Shown here piece after piece: positions 35,488 through 43,531 of a stretch of 64,000 bases of DNA. Source of the DNA: Methylobacterium terricola (GTDB lineage: Bacteria > Pseudomonadota > Alphaproteobacteria > Rhizobiales > Beijerinckiaceae). Position numbers and translations under genes: made by a program. The notes beneath the pieces are model-generated. The model was given only the letters and a program-made list of their open reading frames with translations. It did not search any database and was not told where the DNA came from. The stretch covers positions 1 to 64,000 of the forward strand of contig NZ_VDDA01000002.1 of NCBI RefSeq assembly GCF_006151805.1, read 5' to 3'. Position 1 is the first letter of the stretch. Each line of letters opens with the position of its first letter.

Positions 35488-36591
35488 GTGAGCGAACTCG
35501 GGTCGCAGCAGGAAGCGGCGCTCAAGGCCGTGTCGGCCTGGCTGAAGCGCGGCAGCCCGCAGGTCTTCCGGCTGTTCGGCTTTGCCGGCACCGGCAAGAC
35601 CACATTGGCGAAGCGCCTCGCCGAGGATGTGGACGGCGGGGTGCTGTTCTGCGCCTATACCGGCAAGGCGGCCTCGGTGATGCGCGCCCGCGGCTGCCCG
35701 GACGCCTCCACCATCCACAGCCTGATCTACCGCACCCGCGAGGATACCGAGGGCGGGCCGGCCTTCACCCTCAATCGCACCGGGCCGGTGAGCAAGGCGG
35801 CCCTCGTGGTCATCGACGAGTGCTCGATGGTCGACGGCGACCTCGGCAACGACCTCCTGTCCTTCGGCACGCCGGTCCTGGTGCTCGGCGACCCGGCGCA
35901 GCTGCCGCCGGTGAAGGGCGGCGGCTTCTTCACCGAGGCCGAGCCCGACGTGATGCTGACGGAGGTCCACCGCCAGGCCGCCGACAACCCGATCGTGCGC
36001 CTCGCCATGACGGTGCGGGAGGGCGGACGCCTGGAGTTCGGCGCCTACGGCGAGAGCCGGGTGATCCCGCGGCGCGACATCGACCCGCAGACGGTGCTCG
36101 CCGCCGACCAGGTGCTGGTCGGGATGAACCGCACCCGGCGGCTCTATAACGGCCGCATCCGCGAGCTGATCGGCCATGCCGATCCGATGCCGGCGGTAGG
36201 CGAGAAGCTGGTCTGCCTGCGCAACGACCGCACCAAGGGCCTGCTCAACGGCTCGACCTGGACCGTCCAGGCGCTACGCGCCGCCCCCCGCCCCGACCTC
36301 GTCCGCCTCGACGTGGTGCCGGAGGACGATCCGGCGCTCCGCCGCAAGCCCCAGGACATCCGGGTGCTGCGCTCGGTCATCGCCGGCAGCGACGAGGAGG
36401 TGCCGGCGATCCTGCGCCGCGAGACCGAGGAATTCACCTACGGCTACGCGCTGACCGTGCACAAGGCGCAGGGCTCGCAATGGGACAAGGTGGTGCTGTT
36501 CGATGAATCCTTCGCCTTCCGCGAGCATCGGGCGCGCTGGCTCTACACGGCGCTGACCCGGGCGGCGGAAGCGATCACCGTGGTGGTGTAG
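35488..36591 (+). CDS. RecD-like / Dda-type ATP-dependent DNA helicase
   Basis: A 367-residue protein starting at GTG 35488 with GAGAGACAC upstream. Superfamily 1 motifs are complete: motif [10 protein letters not shown] (31-39), motif [10 protein letters not shown] (about 107-114), motif [16 protein letters not shown] (about 130-142), motif [15 protein letters not shown] (about 319-332) and motif [13 protein letters not shown] at the C-terminus. It is much shorter than RecD2 and is of the Dda-like type, with an AAA_30 and a UvrD_C_2 domain only. A role in replication or repair is inferred. It follows the antiporter gene closely and may be cotranscribed. Confidence 0.9.
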   Translation: MSELGSQQEAALKAVSAWLKRGSPQVFRLFGFAGTGKTTLAKRLAEDVDGGVLFCAYTGKAASVMRARGCPDASTIHSLIYRTREDTEGGPAFTLNRTGPVSKAALVVIDECSMVDGDLGNDLLSFGTPVLVLGDPAQLPPVKGGGFFTEAEPDVMLTEVHRQAADNPIVRLAMTVREGGRLEFGAYGESRVIPRRDIDPQTVLAADQVLVGMNRTRRLYNGRIRELIGHADPMPAVGEKLVCLRNDRTKGLLNGSTWTVQALRAAPRPDLVRLDVVPEDDPALRRKPQDIRVLRSVIAGSDEEVPAILRRETEEFTYGYALTVHKAQGSQWDKVVLFDESFAFREHRARWLYTALTRAAEAITVVV

Positions 36592-36632
36592 ACCGGCATC
36601 GGTCCGTCGCCCCGCCGGGGCCGGGCACCCGG

Positions 36633-36666
36633 ATCTCACGCCGGATCGTATCTCACGCCGGATCGT
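36633..36666. repeat. Perfect 17-bp tandem duplication across a stop codon
   Basis: ATCTCACGCCGGATCGT occurs at 36633-36649 and again at 36650-36666 without change. The right copy contains the stop codon of the minus-strand kinase gene. It looks like a recent slippage or short duplication. Confidence 0.85.
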
Positions 36667-37165
36667 CCTGCGCCACGATCCCGAGCACGGCGCCGACGGC
36701 CTCCGAGGGCGACGAGGCTGCGCTGTCGATGACGAGGCGCGCCCGGTCCCAAGGCTCATAGTGGCCGCCCATGACCGCCTCCCACGAGGGCAGGACGAGG
36801 CCGGGAATGTCGGAGACCCGTCCCTCGACGCGGCGGCGATGCTCGCGCGTGTCCGGACACGCCACCTCGACCTCGACCAGCCGCACCGAGGCGCGGTCGG
36901 CCACGGCCCGCCATCCCTCGCGGCTGGCGGCGACCGGGTTGACGCAATCGGCCACGACGATCCGCCCGTCACCGAGATGGGCGCCCGCAAGCGCCTGCGC
37001 CACCGCGTAGCCCGACGCGCCGACGAGGCCCGCCGGGACGCCCGAATCCCGAATCGCCTGCTCGATGATGTCGATGCGCAGATGGGTGGCCGCGAGGGCT
37101 CGGGCGACGGCGCGGGAGATGGTGGTCTTACCCGTTCCGGGCAGGCCGGCGAACACGATCAGCAT
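36653..37165 (-). CDS. P-loop kinase-like AAA ATPase (small-molecule kinase fold)
   Basis: A 170-residue protein read from ATG 37165 ([15 protein letters not shown]); an upstream ATG at 37207 would add 14 basic residues. Walker A is GLPGTGKT at 7-14. A lid-like region has the acidic/basic stretch [15 protein letters not shown]. The family (AAA_33, related to APS kinase and zeta-type kinases) phosphorylates small molecules; no toxin partner or sulfur gene lies adjacent. Downstream it reaches the helicase gene end convergently. Confidence 0.83.
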   Translation of the reverse strand: MLIVFAGLPGTGKTTISRAVARALAATHLRIDIIEQAIRDSGVPAGLVGASGYAVAQALAGAHLGDGRIVVADCVNPVAASREGWRAVADRASVRLVEVEVACPDTREHRRRVEGRVSDIPGLVLPSWEAVMGGHYEPWDRARLVIDSAASSPSEAVGAVLGIVAQDDPA

Positions 37166-37356
37166 GACGCAGGCCCCGGATCCGGCGCGGCGCAACGACC
37201 TCTTCATAACGGTCTCGGGTCGATGAGGGGAGCGTCGGTATCGGGACGACGGACGCCGTCCACCGGCTCGGCACGACGGGGGATGGACCGGGGCCCGGCC
37301 GATCGGCGAGCGACGTCCTCTCCCAGGCGAAGCGGACGGGGCGAGGCAGAACCGTC

Positions 37357-38342
37357 GTGTTCGACGAGGATCACCGGAGCGACGTGGAAGCGTCGAGCCG
37401 GATCGAGGCGGCGCTGCGATCCGCCGACCTCGACGCCGAGTTCTTTCCGGAATGCCAGCCCGTGGTCGATCCGGCCGACGGACGGACGGTTCTCATCGCG
37501 CGCTGCCACGCTGGCGCAGCCCGGTGCTCGGCCTCGTGTCGCCGGACCGCTTCCTGCCCGTCGCCGACCAGTCCGGCCTGATCACGTCGGTGACGCCGGT
37601 CCTCCTGCGGAAGGCCCTCGACGCCGCGAAGGCTCTCGACGCCGCGAAGGCTTGGCCCGACGGCCTGCGGGTCGGCGTCGACGTGTCGAAGCACGACATC
37701 CCCACGCCGGAGAGAACCTCGAACCTGCTGTCGGTCCTGGGGCCCGGCGGCGTATCGCCCGGCCGCGTCGCATTCGAGATTCCGGATGCGGCGCTCGCCA
37801 AGCAGGCCGACCGTGCCGCCGCCGGCCTCCGGCATCTCCGCGCGACCGGCGCGACCGGCGCGACCCTGATCCTGAACGACGTCGCCGCCGACCGGACGAG
37901 CTTCGGTCAGTTGCCCGGTCTCGGGATCGGAATGGTCAAGGTCGTGTCGGACGATGCCGGGGCGACGGCGACCCGTCTCGCCGCCGCGCTCGCGCGCGCG
38001 CTTTCCATCGATTGCGTCGGGTGCGGCGTCGATACGCGCGAGCCGTTCGACGCGGCGCGACGGGCCGGCGGGATCTTCATGCGGGGCGACGTCTTCGCCG
38101 CCCCGATGGGAGAGGGAGAGGCCGCGGACTTCCTCATGCGGGACGCCGAAACCTGCCGCGGGACGGTGGCTTGGGACATCGCCCGGCAGAGCCGGCACCC
38201 TGCGGGCACCTCGCCCGCTGGACGAACGCGCCGCGAACCCCCACCTACGCCGCAGCACGACGCGACAGCCCGCCCGGAGAGACATCCTTGGCCAACGACG
38301 ACGCGGGGGGCGCCCCCCGCATGCATGCGACGACGATCCTGA
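37357..38342 (+). pseudogene. Frameshifted, degenerate EAL (c-di-GMP phosphodiesterase-like) gene
   Basis: The first frame from ATG 37357 gives [20 protein letters not shown] and then leaves the EAL pattern at about 37495-37505. The next frame resumes as [20 protein letters not shown] and continues with an EAL-like domain through [21 protein letters not shown] single indel near 37500 explains both. The EAL glutamate itself is lost (ALPRW where EALLRW is expected), the DDFGTG motif reads NDVAADR, and the NLS motif reads DVS. The last 60 codons run past the hslV start and look random. It is therefore most likely a decayed gene. Two short tandem duplications (37612-37650, 37850-37870) also lie inside. 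Confidence 0.75.
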
Positions 38343-38851
38343 TGGTGCGCAAGGGCGGCCGGGTGGTGATCGGGGGCGACGGGCAGGTCAGCCTCGGCCA
38401 GACCATCGTCAAGGGCAATGCCCGCAAGGTCCGCCGCCTCGCCAAGGGTTCGGTGATCGGGGGCTTCGCCGGGGCCACCGCCGACGCGTTCACGCTGTTC
38501 GAGCGGCTGGAGGCCAAGCTCGAGCAGTATCCGGGCCAGCTCACCCGGGCCTGCGTCGAGCTGACCAAGGACTGGCGCACCGATCGCTACCTGCGCCGCC
38601 TCGAGGCGATGATGCTGGTCGCCGACAAGGACGTGAGCCTGCTGCTCTCCGGTGCCGGCGACGTGCTGGAGCCCGAAGGCGGCGTGATGGCGATCGGGTC
38701 CGGCGGCAACTACGCGCTCGCCGCCGCCCGGGCGCTGGAGGAGCAGGACCTCGATGCCGAGGCGATCGTGCGCCGCGCCATGCGGATCGCCGCCGAGATC
38801 TGCGTCTATACCAACGGCAGCCTGGTGATCGAGAGCCTGGACGCCGCCTGA
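38288..38851 (+). CDS. hslV: ATP-dependent protease subunit HslV
   Basis: A 187-residue protein read from TTG 38288, preceded by GGAGAG; ATG 38321 is the alternative. The catalytic Thr follows the pro-segment in [13 protein letters not shown], and [20 protein letters not shown] and [20 protein letters not shown] are family hallmarks. HslV forms the two stacked hexameric rings of the ClpYQ protease. Alphaproteobacterial HslV often carry a short N-terminal propeptide that is removed to expose the Thr, in line with either start. hslU follows 57 bp later, forming the usual operon. Confidence 0.96.
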   Translation: MANDDAGGAPRMHATTILMVRKGGRVVIGGDGQVSLGQTIVKGNARKVRRLAKGSVIGGFAGATADAFTLFERLEAKLEQYPGQLTRACVELTKDWRTDRYLRRLEAMMLVADKDVSLLLSGAGDVLEPEGGVMAIGSGGNYALAAARALEEQDLDAEAIVRRAMRIAAEICVYTNGSLVIESLDAA

Positions 38852-38908
38852 CGGGCGCCCCCGCCCCGTTCACCCCCACATTCGGCCGCGAGCCCCGCGA
38901 AGAACCTC

Positions 38909-40222
38909 ATGACCACCTTCTCCCCCCGCGAAATCGTCTCCGAGCTCGACCGCTACATCGTCGGCCAGGGCGACGCGAAGCGCGCGGTCGCGATCGCGTT
39001 GCGCAACCGCTGGCGCCGCCAGCAGCTCCAGGGCCCGCTCCGCGAGGAGGTGGCGCCGAAGAACATCCTGATGATCGGCCCGACCGGCTGCGGCAAGACC
39101 GAGATCTCGCGCCGCCTGGCGCGGCTCGCCGGCGCGCCGTTCCTGAAGGTCGAGGCGACGAAGTTCACGGAGGTCGGCTATGTCGGCCGCGACGTCGAGC
39201 AGATCGTGCGCGACCTCGTCGAGATCGGCATCGGCCTGAAGCGCGACGAGAAGCGCCGCGGCGTCCAGGCCAAGGCCGAGGCCGCGGCCGAGAACCGGGT
39301 GCTCGACGCCCTCGTCGGCGCGACCGCGAGCCAGGCGACGCGCGACGCCTTCCGCCGCCGCCTGCGCGCCGGCGAGCTCGACGACAAGGAGGTCGAGCTC
39401 GAACTGGCGGCGGGCGCCCCCCAGGGCATGCCGATGTTCGAGATCCCGGGCATGCCCGGCGCCGCCATGGGGGCGATCAACCTCGGCGACATGCTCGGCA
39501 AGGCGCTCGGCGGCCAGAAGGGCAAGCCGCGGCGGATGACCGTGCGCGACGCCTATGCCCCGCTGATCAGCGAGGAATCCGACAAGCTCCTCGATCAGGA
39601 CAGCGTGGTGCAGGAGGCCCTGCGCGACGTGCAGGACAACGGCATCGTGTTCCTCGACGAGATCGACAAGATCTGTGCCCGCGAGGGCCGCTCCGGCGCC
39701 GACGTCTCGCGCGAGGGCGTCCAGCGCGACCTGCTGCCGTTGATCGAGGGCACCACCGTCGCGACGAAGCACGGGCCGGTGAAGACCGACCACATCCTGT
39801 TCATCGCCAGCGGCGCCTTCCACGTCTCGAAGCCTTCCGACCTGCTGCCGGAGCTTCAAGGGCGCCTGCCGATCCGGGTCGAGCTGAGCCCCCTCACCGT
39901 GGACGATTTCCGCCGCATCCTGACCGAGACCGAGGCGAGCCTGACCAAGCAGGCGGTGGCCCTGATGGCGACGGAGGGCGTGACGATCGACTTCACCGAC
40001 GATGCGATCGACGCGCTCGCCAAGGTCGCCGTCGACGTGAATTCCTCGGTCGAGAATATCGGCGCGCGCCGGCTCCAGACGGTGCTGGAGCGGGTGCTCG
40101 ACGACGTGTCGTTCACCGCCCCCGACCGCTCGGGCGAGACGGTGACGATCGATGCGACGTACGTGCGCGACCGGGTCGAGAGCCTGGCGCAGAACGCGGA
40201 TCTGAGCCGGTTCATCCTCTGA
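38909..40222 (+). CDS. hslU: ATP-dependent protease ATPase subunit HslU
   Basis: A 437-residue AAA+ unfoldase. Walker A is GPTGCGKT (57-64), the pore motif is GYVGRDVE near 91, Walker B is [10 protein letters not shown] near 247-256, and the C-terminus [14 protein letters not shown] end ([11 protein letters not shown]) inserts into HslV to activate it. The I-domain (about 110-235) contains a long acidic/Gly segment typical of the family. It unfolds substrates for HslV in the cytoplasm. The start is supported by the conserved [17 protein letters not shown]. Confidence 0.97.
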   Translation: MTTFSPREIVSELDRYIVGQGDAKRAVAIALRNRWRRQQLQGPLREEVAPKNILMIGPTGCGKTEISRRLARLAGAPFLKVEATKFTEVGYVGRDVEQIVRDLVEIGIGLKRDEKRRGVQAKAEAAAENRVLDALVGATASQATRDAFRRRLRAGELDDKEVELELAAGAPQGMPMFEIPGMPGAAMGAINLGDMLGKALGGQKGKPRRMTVRDAYAPLISEESDKLLDQDSVVQEALRDVQDNGIVFLDEIDKICAREGRSGADVSREGVQRDLLPLIEGTTVATKHGPVKTDHILFIASGAFHVSKPSDLLPELQGRLPIRVELSPLTVDDFRRILTETEASLTKQAVALMATEGVTIDFTDDAIDALAKVAVDVNSSVENIGARRLQTVLERVLDDVSFTAPDRSGETVTIDATYVRDRVESLAQNADLSRFIL

Positions 40223-40244
40223 CGGTGCCACGCCCTCTGCGTCA

Positions 40245-40275
40245 TCCCGGGGCTCGCCGGCGCGAGAGCCCGGGA
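40245..40275. repeat. REP-like hairpin downstream of hslU
   Basis: TCCCGGGGCTCGC (40245-40257) pairs with GCGAGAGCCCGGGA (40262-40275) with one bulge. The CATCCCGGGGC...GAGCCCGGGATCC pattern resembles widespread alphaproteobacterial REP sequences. Without a T-run it is more likely a REP or mRNA 3' stabiliser than a classical terminator. The rest of the 203-bp gap (40223-40425) holds nothing else recognisable. Confidence 0.6.
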
Positions 40276-40425
40276 TCCACAACCCTGACGCCGGAGGATG
40301 AAGCACAGCGGCGACGGAGCCATGCCGGACCGTCGGCGGTCATGGATCGCGGGTTCCGGGGCGCGGCGCCAGGATCACGTGGACGGTCGGCCTTGCCGGG
40401 ATGAGCCGGACAGGCCGGGAACCCC

Positions 40426-41487
40426 TCACCCGCCCCAGACCTGCCCCGGCCGCAAGGCCAGGAAGCGCTCCGCCGGCACCTCGGCCTCCGCGAGCGCCCG
40501 GCCCAACGCCTCCGCCGGCTCGCCCACGCCCTCGTTGGTGAGCCGGAACGTGCCCCAGTGGTGGCCGAGCCCCTGCTCGGCCCCGACCTCCCGGAAGGCC
40601 CGCACCGCATCCTCCGGGTTCATGTGCTGCGGCTGCATGAACCAGCGCGGCTCGTAGGCGCCGATCGGCAGGGTGGCGAGGCGCGGGGCGCCGAAGCGCT
40701 CGCGCACGTCCCGGAAGATCGCCCCGTCGCCGTAGCCGGTATCGCCGACATGGTAGAGCACGCCGTGCGGGGTGGTGAGCACGAAGGCGCACCACAGCGC
40801 CATGCGCCGGTCGTTCACGCCCCGGGCCGACCAGTGGTTGGCCGGCGTCAGGTGCACGGTGATCCCAGCCCCGAGATCGACCGATTCGCCCCAGTCCCGG
40901 GTCTCGACCGGGATGGTGGCGTCGTAGCTGCGCAGGATCGCGTCGTTGCCGAGCGGTGCGACGAAGGCCGGCGCGTGCTCGGCCCAGAGCCGAGCCAGGA
41001 TCGGTCCATCGAGATGGTCGTAATGGTTGTGGGTGATCAGAACCGCGTCGATCGGCGGCAAGGCGCCGAAGGCGATGCCCGGCGGGTTCACGCGCTTCGG
41101 GCCGCTGAAGCCGACCGGGCTCGCACGCCGGGCGTAGACCGGGTCGATCAGGATGTTGCGGCCGGCGACCTGGATCAGCAGGCTCGCATGCCCGACATGG
41201 ACGACCCGCAACCCCTCGACCCGCTCCGGCGGCGCATCCTGCGGGAACGGGCTCGGAAAACTCGCCGGCCAGGCCGTCCGGCCGCCGCCGAGCTGCCAGC
41301 GCGCCACCTCGCCCAGGCCCTTGTCCTGCGGCTGTCCGGGCGAGAAGAACCGTACCCCGTCGAAATGGTCGCTCACCGGACCCCGGTAATACGGGTTGCG
41401 GCTGCGCTTGTGCGCCGCGTAGCCGACGCCGCCGAGCGTCATCACCGTCATGGCGCTGGCGAACTTGAGGAAGCCACGATTCTTCAT
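40426..41487 (-). CDS. Metallo-beta-lactamase-fold hydrolase (UlaG / NAPE-PLD-like)
   Basis: A 353-residue protein. A hydrophobic N-terminus (FLKFASAMTVMTLGGVGYAA) looks like a signal anchor or uncleaved signal. The metal motif is H-x-H-x-D-H in LITHNHYDHLD (His153, His155, Asp157, His158), with further ligands in PANHWSARG and YHVGDTGYGDG. This is the NAPE-PLD/RomA branch, whose members hydrolyse phosphodiesters or other small esters. The substrate is unknown. It is convergent with hslU. Confidence 0.9.
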   Translation of the reverse strand: MKNRGFLKFASAMTVMTLGGVGYAAHKRSRNPYYRGPVSDHFDGVRFFSPGQPQDKGLGEVARWQLGGGRTAWPASFPSPFPQDAPPERVEGLRVVHVGHASLLIQVAGRNILIDPVYARRASPVGFSGPKRVNPPGIAFGALPPIDAVLITHNHYDHLDGPILARLWAEHAPAFVAPLGNDAILRSYDATIPVETRDWGESVDLGAGITVHLTPANHWSARGVNDRRMALWCAFVLTTPHGVLYHVGDTGYGDGAIFRDVRERFGAPRLATLPIGAYEPRWFMQPQHMNPEDAVRAFREVGAEQGLGHHWGTFRLTNEGVGEPAEALGRALAEAEVPAERFLALRPGQVWGG

Positions 41488-41560
41488 GCACGGGAGATGA
41501 TCGGGGGAAGGCCGAGGTCAAGGTGTGGACGGACGGACCCTTCGCCGCGCCCCGACCGCA

Positions 41561-41588
41561 TTGCACAATGCCGCCGAATGGTTACATT
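41561..41588 (+). promoter_or_regulatory. Possible sigma70-type promoter of the micro-unit
   Basis: TTGCAC (41561-41566), 16 bp, TACATT (41583-41588). The local A+T content is higher than in the surroundings. Predicted transcription start is near 41595, only 15 nt before the ribosome binding site. Confidence 0.45.
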
Positions 41589-41609
41589 CCTTCCATCGGC
41601 AACAACAGG

Positions 41610-41622
41610 AAGGAGGTGATCC
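41610..41622 (+). promoter_or_regulatory. Extended Shine-Dalgarno sequence (13-nt match to 16S 3' end)
   Basis: AAGGAGGTGATCC is the exact complement of the GGATCACCTCCTT tail of bacterial 16S rRNA. The GGAGG core (41612-41616) is 7 nt from GTG 41624, the best possible spacing. Most genes in this window have only 4-6 matching bases. Confidence 0.75.
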
Positions 41623-41623
41623 A

Positions 41624-41695
41624 GTGTCTCATTGTCATCAGCCGCGGTCGACTGCGGGCCTGACCTGGATCGTCGCCTCCGGCTTCACGGCCTGA
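41624..41695 (+). CDS. 23-residue small protein or leader peptide
   Basis: Starting with GTG at 41624, the ORF encodes a 23-residue peptide that begins MSHCHQPRST and ends WIVASGFTA, followed by TGA. The second half (GLTWIVASGFTA) is hydrophobic and the first half has two His and one Cys near the N-terminus. The ideal ribosome binding site and downstream terminator argue that it is translated. It is too short for a family call. It may be a small membrane-associated protein, a leader peptide, or an ORF whose RNA matters more than its product. Confidence 0.55.
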   Translation: MSHCHQPRSTAGLTWIVASGFTA

Positions 41696-41765
41696 GCGTA
41701 CGACGAACAATCCAGGATCGGGTGATCCTGACAGATCGATCAGTCGGACCGCGGTTCGGCAATGG

Positions 41766-41795
41766 AAGGGCCGCCCTGTCGTCAGGGCGGCCCTT
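41766..41795. terminator. Strong bidirectional hairpin terminator
   Basis: A perfect 12-bp stem (AAGGGCCGCCCT / AGGGCGGCCCTT) with a 6-nt loop lies between the convergent 23-codon ORF and the PilZ gene. The A/T ends give short U-tracts in both directions, so it can serve both transcripts. Confidence 0.8.
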
Positions 41796-41829
41796 CGTTC
41801 GTGTCAGGCACCCCGCTCCGCTCTGAAGG

Positions 41830-42222
41830 TCAAGGCATCCGCTCCAGCAGCATCGCCTCCGCGTCCTTCAGCTGCCGGCGCAGGGACGCGTTCTCGGCCT
41901 CCAGCTCCTGGACACGGGCGAGGAGCGCGACCGGGTCGGTTTCCAGCACCGGTGCGCGGACGGGCTCCTCCGCGAAGGTCACGCCGATGCTGTCCTCGCG
42001 GCGCCAGCGCAAGGTCGCCCTGTGGACCCGGTCCCTGGCCGGGATGAGGAGGTCGAAGCCCCCGGGCAGCGTCGCGGTCTGGCTGAGCATCAGGCGGGCG
42101 CCGGAGCCGGAGAGGTCCCGCACCAGGCAATCCATGCTGGAATTGCCGTTGTTGAAGACGATGCGCCCCTTCAAGAACGTCCGCAGGCGGGTCTCCCTGC
42201 GCAACTCGGACATGTCGGACAT
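41830..42222 (-). CDS. PilZ domain protein with C-terminal coiled coil
   Basis: A 130-residue protein. The c-di-GMP motifs are present: RxxxR as RRETR (8-12) and D-x-S-x-x-G as DLSGSG (36-41). After the beta-barrel (to about 95) comes a heptad-rich coiled coil (LLARVQELEAENASLRRQL) likely to mediate dimers. It should bind c-di-GMP as an effector. The degenerate EAL gene 3.5 kb upstream is the only other c-di-GMP-related gene here. Output is unknown. Confidence 0.9.
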   Translation of the reverse strand: MSDMSELRRETRLRTFLKGRIVFNNGNSSMDCLVRDLSGSGARLMLSQTATLPGGFDLLIPARDRVHRATLRWRREDSIGVTFAEEPVRAPVLETDPVALLARVQELEAENASLRRQLKDAEAMLLERMP

Positions 42223-42337
42223 AGGCCCAGCCCCGTTCGGCCTCGCGGGTTTCGGATGCCTCGATCATGCCCGAGCGACCTTTAAGGAATGCTCGCCGCG
42301 ATCCCCGACTCGAGGGACTTCCCCCGGCGGATCGCGG

Positions 42338-42562
42338 TCAGCCCTGTGCCGACATGCTCTGGAACAGGTAGAAGCCGTTGAAGCGGACCGCGGTCGCCGC
42401 CGCGGCGCCGTCGAAGCCGACCGGCCGGGGCGTGCTGCTGTCGAGCTTGCCGCCGAACGCCCAGCGCGCCTCCGTGACGAAGGCCGGCACCGCGTAATCC
42501 TCCGGCACCGCGCAGACCAGCCCGTCGAGGCCCTTCAGGCAGAACAGGTTGTAGCTTCGCAT
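42338..42562 (-). CDS. Small conserved-looking hypothetical protein
   Basis: A 74-residue protein from ATG 42562 with GGAGGCGATCCG upstream, a good ribosome binding site. The sequence (YNLFCLKGLDGLVCAVPEDY, then WAFGGKLDSSTPRPVGFDGA) has two cysteines and looks compactly folded. An upstream ATG (42592) would add 10 residues. It has no recognised family. It is an isolated gene between PilZ and isochorismatase-family genes. Confidence 0.6.
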   Translation of the reverse strand: MRSYNLFCLKGLDGLVCAVPEDYAVPAFVTEARWAFGGKLDSSTPRPVGFDGAAAATAVRFNGFYLFQSMSAQG

Positions 42563-42592
42563 CGGATCGCCTCCGCTCGCAGGTGCTGCCAT

Positions 42593-42776
42593 GGCGCCCG
42601 TCCGCTAACGGTTGATTTGGCCGAGACTATGTCAGCCGCCATCGCCCGGTGCCACCATGATCTCGGCCATGACGCTGGGTGCGATGCGGTCGAATCACGA
42701 AAACGTGCGCGGGGGAACCTGGGAACGATACGGGAAACGATCCCGTCGCGCGTCCGTAACGCCGGGGCGCGCGGAT
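42593..42776. other. Intergenic region, nothing firm
   Basis: The 184 bp between the small hypothetical gene and the isochorismatase-family stop contain one weak hairpin (ACGGGA/TCCCGT near 42735-42751), which could end transcription of the isochorismatase-family gene. No ORF is supported. Confidence 0.5.
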
Positions 42777-43436
42777 TCATCGGGTCGTCAACTCGGACAA
42801 GTTCCAATTGTGGAGGATCTGGTCGGTCGTCGCGACTTCGAGCTGCTGGCCGAAGCGTTGCCGGTAGAGCGTCATCATGGCGTCGTGGGTCTCGTCGGAC
42901 GACGAGCAGACCGCATCCGTCGCGAGCACGATGCGGTAGCCGCGGTCGACGGCGCCGAGCACGGTGGCGAGCACGCAGACATCGGTCTCGCCGCCGGTGA
43001 TCACCAGGGTCTCGGCCCGGCGCGCCTGCAACGCCGCGTCCAGGCCCGGCTCCATCCAGGGCGAGTAGACGGTCTTGTCGACCACCGAGCCGGGAGGCGC
43101 GAGCGCCGCGAGTTCCGGCACCAGCCCGACCATGTCCTCCCCCAGGCGCTCCACCGTCATCTCGGCCCAGCGTTCCCAGTACCGCTTCCAGCAGCCCCGC
43201 CCCTCGCCCGGATGGCGGGCCGGGACGAAGCGGGTGAACACCGTGCGCTCCGGCGCGGCGCCCGCGAGGCGTAAGACCCGCGGCAGCACCCGGCCCATCC
43301 AGGGGGTGTGCCAGGCGGTCTCGCGCGCGAAGAGGTTCTGCATGTCGACGCAGACATGCACCGCATGCTCGTCCAGCGGGCCGTTCGGCAGGGTGTCGGT
43401 CGGCGCGGCGTCGGTATCGGCGGGCGTGGCGGCCAT
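42777..43436 (-). CDS. Isochorismatase-family cysteine hydrolase
   Basis: A 219-residue protein from ATG 43436 (MAATPADTDAAPTD). The D-K-C triad is Asp31 (VCVDMQNLF), Lys121 (VVDKTVYS) and Cys154 (GGETDVCVLAT). These enzymes hydrolyse amides or enol ethers such as nicotinamide, ureidoacrylate or N-carbamoyl compounds. Nicotinamidase is tempting because nadE is next door on the same strand, but the conserved metal-binding set of nicotinamidases is not obvious. An open frame extending into nadE is a shadow. Confidence 0.87.
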   Translation of the reverse strand: MAATPADTDAAPTDTLPNGPLDEHAVHVCVDMQNLFARETAWHTPWMGRVLPRVLRLAGAAPERTVFTRFVPARHPGEGRGCWKRYWERWAEMTVERLGEDMVGLVPELAALAPPGSVVDKTVYSPWMEPGLDAALQARRAETLVITGGETDVCVLATVLGAVDRGYRIVLATDAVCSSSDETHDAMMTLYRQRFGQQLEVATTDQILHNWNLSELTTR

Positions 43437-43531
43437 GCGGGTCGGGCTCCCAAGACAGGGGCTCTTCCGCGGCCCCGGGGCCCGACCAACGCTTATACTC
43501 CCATGGGGTTTCTGGGGCCGGGCTCCCGGGT

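Larger units (their letters stand above)
41488..41829. other. 342-bp region carrying a plus-strand micro-transcription unit
   Basis: It lies between the MBL-fold gene start (minus strand) and the PilZ gene stop (minus strand). It contains a putative plus-strand promoter (41561-41588), a ribosome binding site complementary to 13 nt of the 16S tail (41610-41622), a 23-codon ORF (41624-41695), a small hairpin AGGATC/GATCCT (41715-41730 region) and a strong terminator (41766-41795). The order is self-consistent as one short RNA of about 200 nt. Confidence 0.6.

Noticed and set aside
33448..36177. 909-codon minus-strand frame
   Set aside because: Antisense to the antiporter and helicase genes; Arg/His/Glu low complexity.
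41610..41624. Fragment of a reverse-oriented 16S rRNA 3' end
   Set aside because: The identity stops after about 15 nt; the following bases do not match the rRNA, so it is a ribosome binding site rather than an rRNA remnant.
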